From positions 1,116,001 to 1,180,000 of the forward strand of contig NZ_JAPDNQ010000001.1 in NCBI RefSeq assembly GCF_025989145.1: 64,000 nt of DNA, given 5' to 3'. The position numbers and the translations under genes are program-made. The stretch comes from Microbacterium sp. SSM24. Lineage in GTDB: Bacteria; Actinomycetota; Actinomycetes; Actinomycetales; Microbacteriaceae. Positions 16,026 through 23,550 of the stretch are shown piece after piece (the stretch's first letter is position 1; every line of letters starts with the position of its first letter). The notes beneath the pieces are model-generated. The model made no database searches. It was given only the letters and a program-made list of their open reading frames with translations, and was not told the origin of the DNA.

Positions 16026-17102
16026 GTGCGCGTACTCGTCGGCTGGGCGGGGGATTCGTCTCCGAATCTCGGCGTCCGTGTGCTCGGCCGCGGATCGGCC
16101 GATCTTCTGAGCGCGACGCTGCCCGATGCCCGCATCGAGTTCATGGACTTCGGCGCCCGCCCGGAGGCGCTTCCCTGGGGTCGTCCCCGGTCCCTGGTGC
16201 GAGAGCGCTTCACGGGCCGCGCCGGGATGATGGAGTGGCTCAGCCAGTTCGACCTCTACTGGGACACGCGCTCGGGCGACAGCTTCGCCGACATCTACGG
16301 CATCCAGCGCCACGCCAAGATGTCGCTCGTCCACGAGTTCGCCGTCCAGGCGGGTGCGACAGCCGTGCTCGCCCCTCAGACGATCGGCCCGTTCGGCACG
16401 GCGCGCGGGCGTCTCCTCGCGCAGCGCAATCTTCGACGCTCGACGCTGGTCTTCGCGCGCGACCCCGCCAGCGCACGAGCCGCAGAAGGACTCGGCCGCC
16501 CGGCGGACCGCACCACGACCGATCTCGTGTTCGGCATCTCCCAGCCCACGCCGTCCGGCGACCACGACGTGCTGATGAACGTGTCGGGACTCCTGTGGAA
16601 GACCAGCGACCATGTCGATCACGGCTCGTACCGCACGGCGGTGCGGACGATCATCTCGCGCCTCCTGGCCGACGGCCGCAGGGTCACGCTGCTGCCGCAT
16701 GTGCTGGACAGCCACGACGCCGACAACGACGTCCCCGTCTCGCACGCGCTCCAGGACGAGTACGACGGTCGCATCGGCGTGCACGTGCCGCTCGATCTCG
16801 ATGATGCGCGATCGGTGATCGCCGGCGCCCAGCTCGTCATCGGGGCGCGCATGCACGCGTGCCTCAATGCGCTGTCGACCGGTACTCCGGCGATCGCCAT
16901 GGCGTACTCGCGCAAGTTCCAGCCGCTCATGGCCGAGCTCGACTGGCCGCACGTCGTGTCGCTGGCGGAGTCGCCGGATGCCGCATCCGACGTCCTCCGC
17001 GCGGTGGACGCACCCGCGCTCGCCGATCGGGCGCGCAGCGCGATGTCGCGGGGCCAGGAGCTGCTCGCTCCGGTGGGCGACCTCGTCGGGAGCGTGGTGT
17101 GA
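16026..17102 (+). CDS. Polysaccharide pyruvyl transferase family protein
   Basis: Predicted to transfer pyruvate from phosphoenolpyruvate to a sugar, forming a ketal that adds negative charge. The 358-aa chain shows the family blocks QTIGPFGTARGRLLAQRNLRRS, FARDPASARAAEGLG, DLVF and the C-terminal IGARMHACLNALSTGTPAIAMAYSRKF, the last being highly characteristic. The GTG start at 16026 is preceded by AAGGGGGA. A TAGGAT box lies near 15974-15979. The gene opens a three-gene operon: its stop overlaps the next start as GTGA, and the third gene follows with an ATGA overlap. Confidence 0.92.
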   Translation: MRVLVGWAGDSSPNLGVRVLGRGSADLLSATLPDARIEFMDFGARPEALPWGRPRSLVRERFTGRAGMMEWLSQFDLYWDTRSGDSFADIYGIQRHAKMSLVHEFAVQAGATAVLAPQTIGPFGTARGRLLAQRNLRRSTLVFARDPASARAAEGLGRPADRTTTDLVFGISQPTPSGDHDVLMNVSGLLWKTSDHVDHGSYRTAVRTIISRLLADGRRVTLLPHVLDSHDADNDVPVSHALQDEYDGRIGVHVPLDLDDARSVIAGAQLVIGARMHACLNALSTGTPAIAMAYSRKFQPLMAELDWPHVVSLAESPDAASDVLRAVDAPALADRARSAMSRGQELLAPVGDLVGSVV

Positions 17103-18310
17103 CCGAGCTGCGCGACCGGGTCCAGGACGTTCTCGCGCGAGACGCCTGCTCCGGATGCGGCCTGTGCGCCCAGCTCGACCGCGGATTGCAGATGCGCCTC
17201 GACGCCGGCGGATACGCGCGACCGGTCGAGATCGGGGCGCCCGACGAGACGCCGGATGCCGCGCGCGTCTTCGCGCGCTCGTGCCCCGGCGTGCGCATCT
17301 CCGCGCAGGATCCGGCCGGCTCGCGCCGCCACCCTCTGCTCGGTTCGTACTTCGCCGCGTGGGAGGCCTGGGCGACCGACCCCGAGATCCGCCTGGCCGG
17401 AAGCAGCGGCGGCGTCCTCACGGCGCTGCACGCGTGGCTCGTCAGCAGCGGACGGGCGGCCAGGATCGCCGGCGCGGCCGTCGACCCGAGCGAGCCGCGG
17501 CGCAGCATCCCGGTCACGATCACGACGCGTGAGCAGGCGCTCGCCGCTGCGGGCTCGCGGTACGCCCCCGTCGCCGCGCTCACCAACCCGGATGCCTTCG
17601 CCGCCGGGAGCGCCGTCACGGCCAAGCCCTGTGAGATCGCCGCGCTGCGGGCCTCCGGCCTGGAACCCGGCGGCGAAGCCCCCCTGCTGCTGTCGTTCTT
17701 CTGCGCCGGCACGCCGAGCCAGGGAGCGACGGATGCTCTGCTCGAAGGCCTCGGGATCGGCCCCGACCGCACGGTCGACGCGATGCGCTACCGGGGCAAC
17801 GGCTGGCCGGGCCGCTTCGCGGCGCGCGCCGGAGACACCGAGGTGAGCGCCGACTACGAGGAGTCCTGGGGCAGCACGCTCGGACCCACCACGCAGTGGC
17901 GCTGCAAGGTCTGCCCCGACGGCGTCGGGGAGTCGGCCGACATCGTCGCCGCCGACTCCTGGGCCACCGACGAGCGCGGGTACCCGCAGTTCGCCGAGGG
18001 AGCAGGAGTGAGCGCCCTCATCGCGAGGACGCCGCGCGGGCTCGAGGTGATCGAGGCTGCCATCGCCGAAGGCGTCATCGAGGTCCGCCCGCTCTCGATG
18101 GACGGGCTCGCGAGTGCGCAGCCCCTGCAGACGGCCCGGCGCCGCTACCTGCTCGCGCGGCTGTGGGGATCGACGCTCGCGGGCCGCACGCCGCCACGCT
18201 ATCGGGGCTTCGGGCTGGCGCGCCTGGGCCTCGTTCACCCGCGGCGCTTCGTGCAGGTGCTGCGGGGCACGGCGCGCCGGGTCAGGGCCGCTCGCGGACG
18301 GCGCCGATGA
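17099..18310 (+). CDS. FrhB/FdhB-like iron-sulfur flavoprotein of a polysaccharide locus
   Basis: 403 aa, related to the beta subunit of F420-dependent hydrogenases. The N-terminus has a ferredoxin-like cysteine cluster, DACSGCGLCAQL at about 15-26 and SCPG near 60. Further family cysteines lie in KPCEIAALR, SFFCAGTPSQ and WRCKVCPDGVGESADIVAADSW. This family often sits next to pyruvyl transferases in exopolysaccharide clusters, exactly as here (4-bp GTGA overlap at 17099-17102), but its reaction on sugars is unknown. A redox modification of a sugar or of its lipid-linked form is an inference. It is translationally coupled to both neighbours. Confidence 0.85.
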   Translation: MTELRDRVQDVLARDACSGCGLCAQLDRGLQMRLDAGGYARPVEIGAPDETPDAARVFARSCPGVRISAQDPAGSRRHPLLGSYFAAWEAWATDPEIRLAGSSGGVLTALHAWLVSSGRAARIAGAAVDPSEPRRSIPVTITTREQALAAAGSRYAPVAALTNPDAFAAGSAVTAKPCEIAALRASGLEPGGEAPLLLSFFCAGTPSQGATDALLEGLGIGPDRTVDAMRYRGNGWPGRFAARAGDTEVSADYEESWGSTLGPTTQWRCKVCPDGVGESADIVAADSWATDERGYPQFAEGAGVSALIARTPRGLEVIEAAIAEGVIEVRPLSMDGLASAQPLQTARRRYLLARLWGSTLAGRTPPRYRGFGLARLGLVHPRRFVQVLRGTARRVRAARGRRR

Positions 18311-19770
18311 CCTCCGACCTCGCACACTCCGCGGCACGAGGGGTCTTCTTCACCCTCGCGGCCCAGATCGCCAAGCTGGTGCTGCAGCTGCTGTCGGTCG
18401 TCATCCTGGCGCGCCTGCTCACGCCGCACGACTACGGTCTGCTGGCGATCGTCCTCGTCGTGGTCGGCATCGGCGAGATCTTCCGCGACTTCGGCCTGAC
18501 GACGGCATCCATCCAGGCTCCTGTTCTGACCACGGGGCAGCGCGACAACCTCTTCTGGATCAACTCGGCGATCGGCGTGGTCCTCACGGGAGTGATGTTC
18601 CTGCTCGCGTGGCCCATCGAGGCCGTCGTCGATGAGCCCGAGATCGTCGGCATGGTCCACTGGCTCTCACTGCTGTTCCTGCTCAACGGGCTCGCGACCC
18701 AGCACCGCGCGAACCTCGCACGCGAGCTCAAGTTCAAAGCGCTGGCGGCGATCGACATCACCGCGGCCGCCGTGGCGCTGGCCGTCGCGGTGGTCGCGGC
18801 ACTCGCGGGCGCCGAGTACTGGGCGCTCGTCCTGCAGCAGCTCGCGAGCGGCATCGTGGTCCTGGTGGGCTGCGTGATCGCCGGTCGCTGGCTTCCGCGC
18901 TGGTACTCGCGGGCCGACTCCGTACGCCAGCTCATCAACTTCGGCTGGAACATCGTCGCCACGAACCTGCTCGTCTACGCCGGCTCGCAGATCGACACCA
19001 TCCTGGTGGGGCTCAAGTTCGGCACGACGCCGCTCGGCCTGTACAACCGCGCCTATCAGCTCGTCATGACCCCGCTCAGCCAGGTGCGCTCCCCCACGAA
19101 GAACGTCGCCCTGCCGGTCCTGGCGCGCGTGCAGGAGGATCCCCCGCGCTTCAACAACTACCTGACGTCGGCGCAGCTGATGCTGGGCTACGGGCTCGGC
19201 ATCCCGCTGATCCTCGTCACGGCGCTGGCGGACCCCATCGTCCGCATCATGCTCGGACCGAAGTGGCTCGACGCCATCCCGATCGTCGCACTGTTCGCGG
19301 TGGCGGGACTCCTCACGACGCTCGCGTTCGTGGGCTACTGGGTGTACCTCTCGCGCGGGCTCGGCAGGCAGCTCTTCCTGTACACGATCGTCACGACCAC
19401 CATCAAGATCACCTGCATCGTCGTCGGCTCGTTCTACGGGGTGCTCGGCGTGGCCGTCGGCTTCACCATCGCGCCCGCCATCTCGTGGCCCCTGTCGCTG
19501 TTCTGGCTCTCGCGCATCACCCCCATGCCGACCGCCCGCCTCTACGCGGGAGCCGGACGCATCCTGGCCGTGTGCGCCTGGACCTGCGCCGCGGCGTGGG
19601 GAGTGTCCCTCCTGGTCGCGCCGTGGGGCACGTGGGCGATGCTCGTCGCCGGGGTCGCGGCCGGCCTCGCCGCCGCGGCATCCGCCCTGGTCATCCCGAT
19701 CTACCGCCGCGACGCGCGCAACCTCACGGCGTTCGCTCGTCTCATGGTCAAGCGCCGTCCGCGCACCTGA
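18307..19770 (+). CDS. Lipid-linked oligosaccharide flippase (Wzx/MOP family)
   Basis: 487-aa integral membrane protein with about twelve to fourteen hydrophobic segments spread over the whole length. The N-terminus AARGVFFTLAAQIAKLVLQLLSVVILARLLTPHDYGLLAI is typical of WzxC-like polysaccharide transporters, as is the later INFGWNIVATNLLVYAGSQIDTILVGLKFGTTPLGLYNRAYQL block. It should move the completed repeat unit across the membrane to the polymerase. The ATG overlaps the previous stop (ATGA, 18307-18310), so it is the last gene of the operon. Its 3' end lies only 4 bp from the end of the opposing giant gene. Confidence 0.93.
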   Translation: MTSDLAHSAARGVFFTLAAQIAKLVLQLLSVVILARLLTPHDYGLLAIVLVVVGIGEIFRDFGLTTASIQAPVLTTGQRDNLFWINSAIGVVLTGVMFLLAWPIEAVVDEPEIVGMVHWLSLLFLLNGLATQHRANLARELKFKALAAIDITAAAVALAVAVVAALAGAEYWALVLQQLASGIVVLVGCVIAGRWLPRWYSRADSVRQLINFGWNIVATNLLVYAGSQIDTILVGLKFGTTPLGLYNRAYQLVMTPLSQVRSPTKNVALPVLARVQEDPPRFNNYLTSAQLMLGYGLGIPLILVTALADPIVRIMLGPKWLDAIPIVALFAVAGLLTTLAFVGYWVYLSRGLGRQLFLYTIVTTTIKITCIVVGSFYGVLGVAVGFTIAPAISWPLSLFWLSRITPMPTARLYAGAGRILAVCAWTCAAAWGVSLLVAPWGTWAMLVAGVAAGLAAAASALVIPIYRRDARNLTAFARLMVKRRPRT

Positions 19771-19774
19771 CGGG

Positions 19775-22700
19775 TCAGCGGACTTCCAGGGCGTCCACGC
19801 TCACGATCACCGGGACGTTCGTCGTGGACCCGGACAGGTACGAGAGCACCCCGACCTGCCCCGCGGCCTGCAGCTCGGCCTGGGAGTCGGTGGTCGTCAC
19901 GAACCAGCCGGCAGGCTCCGTCGCGCCGTCCGGCCACACGTTCGCGTTGAGGGTCGTGACACCGCCGACGGTCGACGTGACCAGGTGCAGCTGGAGCTTG
20001 CCGCCCGCGGTGTGCGTGTACCCGCCGAGGGTCCGGCTCACGAGCAGGGTCTCGGTCGTGCCGACCAGTTTCGCCAGAGAGACCGTCACCACGCCGCTGG
20101 CCGCGACCCGCAGCTTGAGCCGATAGTCGCCGGCCGCCGTCTTGTGCACCTGATAGTTGAAGTGCACTCCGCCGCCGTTGGCGACGCTGGCGGTGCTGAA
20201 GAGAGCGCGCGCGTCGACATCCTGAGCGGACACGCCCGCCAGCGTCGCGTTGCGCGTCTGCCCGGCGCCCAGCGAGATGAGCCCGGTGCTGCCGTCGACC
20301 GAGAAGGCCGGGGCGCTGTTCACGGTCCACGCTCCGCCGACGGTCGCCGATCCCCATCCGTTCGCCACCGTGCGGGCGAACGCGTCCTGGGCGACGAAGG
20401 TCTGCGGAGACACCGTAACGGTCTGCGTGGCAGGACCGCTCGTGGACCCCATGCTGTCGGTCACCGTCAGCGTGGCCGTGTATGTGCCGGCTGCGCCGTA
20501 GGTCTTCACGGGATTCGCCTGTGTGGACGTCGTCCCGTCGCCGAAGTTCCACGCGTACCCGGTCACGGTCGCGCCACCGGAGGCGGAGGAGCCCGTGCCC
20601 GTGTAGTTGACGGTCAGCCCGGAGGCGCTCGCCCCGATCACCGCGACCGGAGCCTGATGCGGACCCGACGCGTTCACCGTTCGGGTGGTCGAGCCCGTCA
20701 TGCCGGCGCTGTCGGTCACCGTCAGGGTGACCGTGTACGTGCCCGGCGCGGCGTACGTCCTGTTCGCCGTGACGCCGGTCCCGGTGGATCCGTCGCCGAA
20801 GTTCCAGGCGTAGGACGTGATCGTCCGCCCGCTCGGAGCGCTGGACGCACCGGCGTTGAACGACCAGGACAGATCGGAACCGGATGTCGTGAACGACGCG
20901 GTCGGCAGGCTCTGGCCGCGCCCGATCGCATAGTGGGTCGAGATCTGCGAGGCCGTCAGGATGTGCGGGTAGATCGCCACCTCGTCGAGCGCGCCGTTGA
21001 ACATGTTCGACGTGGGCCGGTTGGGCCAGCTGTTGAGGTTGTCACCGCCGATCCTCCAGAAGCCGGAGAACAGCTGCCCCGCGGTCCCCGACGGATCGGT
21101 GGCCACGAGAGTGCCGTCGACGTAGAGCTGGATGCCCGACCACGGGTTCAGCTGCGCGACGGCGTGGTGCCACTGGTTGTCGCGATAGGTCGCCGGCGAC
21201 GTGATCACCCGCTGGGCGCCAGGATTCACGCCGAACGCCAGGGATCCGTCATTGCGCATGTAGAGATGCCGGTCGTAGGTGCTCGAGTTTCCGGACGCCC
21301 CGTTGCCGTACCCGATGAGCTTCCCGCCGGTCGTGGTCGAGGTCTTGAACCAGAGCTCGAGCGCGAACGCTTCCTCGACGACGGTGGTGTCGGTCGCGCG
21401 GGCGAATCCGCTCGTGGACCCGTTGAAGGTCGAGGAGCCGTTGGCCTCGGCGCCGAGCGCATCGTCGGAGGTCGTGCCTGCTCCGCCGAACGAGACGAGG
21501 TTGTTGTTGCCGGCGAGGTCCGTTCCCCCGCCGGACGGTCCGAGACGCCAGTACGTGGTCGCGCCGTCGTCGAGAACGGTGTCGGCGTAGGACGACGACG
21601 AGCTTCCGTTGACGGTGAGCGTGACGTTCGCGCTCGTCGCGCTGTTGCCGTCGCCGTCACGGGCGATGACGCGATAGGTGCGGCTGGAGCCTGCCGGGAT
21701 CCCCTCCGCGACGAGTGTGACGACCGGCGTGAACCAGTAGGTCGACTGCACCGTCTTCGTCGCGATCGGCGCCGCGCCGCCCTGCGCCCACAGCTCGTAC
21801 GTCAGGTCGAGGTCGTCGCGGTCCCAGTTCGCCGGGATCTGCACGTGCGCGGTTCCGGTGCTCACCGAGCGCGCCGTGGGAGTCCAGTTCGCGCCGGAGA
21901 GCCGCGGCCCCTGGTTCGCCCCTGTCGAAGGGGTACGGGCGAATCGGGCGATCCCCTGGTTGCGCTGTCCGTTCACGAGGGGGAACTCGCCGCCGAACAC
22001 GACGTACTGGCTGTTGCCGGTGACGGTCCACGCCGCCTGCCCGGATCCGGATGCCGTGCCCGTCGTCCAGTCCGGGTACCAGTTCACCGCGGCAGGCGCG
22101 GGATAGCCGGTCCAATCGGAATAGATGCTGTTGACGTACGGGCTGCGCGTGAGCGTGCCCTTCGCGGCCGCCGTGTACACGCTCGAGTTCCGCATGTTCC
22201 CCGGCGACGGGTAGGCCTGCGGCATCCCACCGGCCGTCTGGCAGTCGTGCTCGTGTCCGGTCGAGTACACGTTCGTGCCGTCGGAGAAGACCCCGTAGTG
22301 GTCGCCGTGGCAGTCGGCGATCCAGCTGACGTCGCCGGTCTGGCCGTCGGCGGCGAACAGACCCTCGAGGTTGCCGATCGTCTTGTTCGAGTACACCCAT
22401 CCCGTGCCGTAGACCTTCGAGCTGTCGGCGGCCAGCGCCCAGATGCCCGCGCGCCCGGCGAGCGAGCCGGTGGCCATGCCGTTCTTCACGACGGAGGTGA
22501 CCGCCCAGGGAAGGAGCGCACCCGAGGTGAGGTCGAGCGCACCCAGACCGCGGGAGGACGTGCCGTTGATCGTCTCGAAGCGACCGGCGACGATGAGCTT
22601 TCCGCCGCCCGGGGCCAGGACCATGGAATCGACCTGCAGGTCCGGCGTCGGAGCCCAGCCCAGTACCGCGCCGTTGGAGGCGTTGACGGCGGCGAGGTTC

Positions 22701-23311
22701 TTGCGGGTCACGCCGCCGGCCGCGCCGATCAGACCGCCGACGTAGACGGTGCTGCTCGTCGCCACGATGGCGTTGATGTACGAGCCGCCGATGGCCGGCT
22801 TGACGCTCTCGAGCAGGGCTCCGGTGGAGGTGTCGAAGACGGCGAAGTTCCACCGCGTCAGGCCGTTGACGTTGTTGAAGGAGCCGCCGACGTAGAGGCG
22901 GGTTCCGTCGGGCGAGACGGCCAGCGCTTTGACGGTTCCGTTGATGGTCGGGGCGAAGGACGTCGCGACGCCCGTCGTGATGTTGTACGCGAGGATGTTG
23001 CTGCGCGGCATGAGGCTCTGCCCGGCGCTGGTCCCGGCGGGACGCGCATTCGAGAAGCTGCCACCGGCGAAGACGGTGTTCCCCGCGACGACCTGCGCCC
23101 ACACGATTCCCGAATCGATCTGCACCGTCGGCAGCGGATCCGCCGTCACGGTCTGCGCGCTGCGCTGTTCGATCGGTCCCGGCCCCGGGGCTGCTGCGGC
23201 CGGATCGGCCACCGTCGCCACCAACCCTGCTGCGATGAGCACGCCGACGGCGAGAAAGCTCGCCACCCGACTGCGCGGCCGCGAAGACGTCGTCGATACT
23301 GCGTTCTGCAT
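19775..23311 (-). CDS. Giant secreted propeller-LamG-PKD protein A (1178 aa)
   Basis: Secreted, probably matrix- or wall-associated. The start at ATG 23311 follows AGGGGAG and begins a clear signal peptide ending ...ATVADPAAAA near residue 41. Domains in order: beta-propeller-like repeats of the VYVGG(L/S)F type (about 47-457), a fibronectin-like segment (470-567), a LamG/concanavalin-like domain (577-794, FALELWFKT...HHAVAQL...LYVDGTLVA), two PKD domains (802-884, 887-964, each with Y-A-W-N-F-G-D-G) and a C-terminal module of about 205 residues shared with three other proteins here. There is no sortase motif or C-terminal membrane anchor. LamG and PKD domains suggest carbohydrate binding and spacing; polysaccharide binding is inferred from the locus. 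Confidence 0.9.
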   Translation of the reverse strand: MQNAVSTTSSRPRSRVASFLAVGVLIAAGLVATVADPAAAAPGPGPIEQRSAQTVTADPLPTVQIDSGIVWAQVVAGNTVFAGGSFSNARPAGTSAGQSLMPRSNILAYNITTGVATSFAPTINGTVKALAVSPDGTRLYVGGSFNNVNGLTRWNFAVFDTSTGALLESVKPAIGGSYINAIVATSSTVYVGGLIGAAGGVTRKNLAAVNASNGAVLGWAPTPDLQVDSMVLAPGGGKLIVAGRFETINGTSSRGLGALDLTSGALLPWAVTSVVKNGMATGSLAGRAGIWALAADSSKVYGTGWVYSNKTIGNLEGLFAADGQTGDVSWIADCHGDHYGVFSDGTNVYSTGHEHDCQTAGGMPQAYPSPGNMRNSSVYTAAAKGTLTRSPYVNSIYSDWTGYPAPAAVNWYPDWTTGTASGSGQAAWTVTGNSQYVVFGGEFPLVNGQRNQGIARFARTPSTGANQGPRLSGANWTPTARSVSTGTAHVQIPANWDRDDLDLTYELWAQGGAAPIATKTVQSTYWFTPVVTLVAEGIPAGSSRTYRVIARDGDGNSATSANVTLTVNGSSSSSYADTVLDDGATTYWRLGPSGGGTDLAGNNNLVSFGGAGTTSDDALGAEANGSSTFNGSTSGFARATDTTVVEEAFALELWFKTSTTTGGKLIGYGNGASGNSSTYDRHLYMRNDGSLAFGVNPGAQRVITSPATYRDNQWHHAVAQLNPWSGIQLYVDGTLVATDPSGTAGQLFSGFWRIGGDNLNSWPNRPTSNMFNGALDEVAIYPHILTASQISTHYAIGRGQSLPTASFTTSGSDLSWSFNAGASSAPSGRTITSYAWNFGDGSTGTGVTANRTYAAPGTYTVTLTVTDSAGMTGSTTRTVNASGPHQAPVAVIGASASGLTVNYTGTGSSASGGATVTGYAWNFGDGTTSTQANPVKTYGAAGTYTATLTVTDSMGSTSGPATQTVTVSPQTFVAQDAFARTVANGWGSATVGGAWTVNSAPAFSVDGSTGLISLGAGQTRNATLAGVSAQDVDARALFSTASVANGGGVHFNYQVHKTAAGDYRLKLRVAASGVVTVSLAKLVGTTETLLVSRTLGGYTHTAGGKLQLHLVTSTVGGVTTLNANVWPDGATEPAGWFVTTTDSQAELQAAGQVGVLSYLSGSTTNVPVIVSVDALEVR

Positions 23312-23313
23312 CA

Positions 23314-23404
23314 GGAACTCCCCTAGTTCCGGTGCCGCACGCAGCGGCAACCCCAGACTGCTCGCTAGCTCAAGAGTCGCGGATCCTCCCAGAAATACCG
23401 CGAC
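23314..23404 (-). promoter_or_regulatory. Leader of gene A with G-loop hairpins, one holding the ribosome site
   Basis: Downstream of a TAGCCT -10 box (23418-23423, minus strand) lie three hairpins. The first has 7-bp arms 23398-23404 and 23376-23382 with a loop containing CTGGGAGG. The second is a GCAG/TTGC stem (one G-U) around TCTGGGG (23347-23361). The third is GGAACT/AGTTCC around AGGGG (23314-23330), which ends 2 nt before the ATG and contains the Shine-Dalgarno sequence AGGGGAG. Translation should be limited when the last one is closed. Confidence 0.5.
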
Positions 23405-23489
23405 GCTCTTCGGGCCGAGGCTAGCACCGGACCGTGCCGTGCGCGAGGGGGTCAGTGCGAAGGCGGCGTATTCCCGCCAGGGAATAAGA

Positions 23490-23521
23490 CACCCGCCTCC
23501 GGCGTGGGACGGAGGCGGGTG
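23490..23521 (-). terminator. Terminator of giant gene B
   Basis: An 11-bp perfect stem (23490-23500 with 23511-23521) with a 10-nt loop lies 30 bp past the stop of gene B and is followed on the minus strand by a CTTATT stretch. A second sharp palindrome, TATTCCC/GGGAATA with a 4-nt loop (23469-23486), follows and may be part of the same end or an operator for gene A. Confidence 0.75.
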
Positions 23522-23550
23522 CCTGGGTGCTCGATGCGCGCTATGGGGGG

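Noticed and set aside
16004..16026. G-loop hairpin before the pyruvyl transferase gene
   Set aside because: Only a 3-bp CGA/TCG stem closes around the AGGGGGA ribosome site, which is no more than chance.
19985..23326. Very long open frames opposite the giant genes (for example 1113 codons here and 1683 codons at 29737-34788)
   Set aside because: They are antisense frames kept open by extreme GC at third positions. Their translations are Arg/Gly/Ala/His-rich with no domain, and the opposite strand encodes clear domain proteins with signal peptides.
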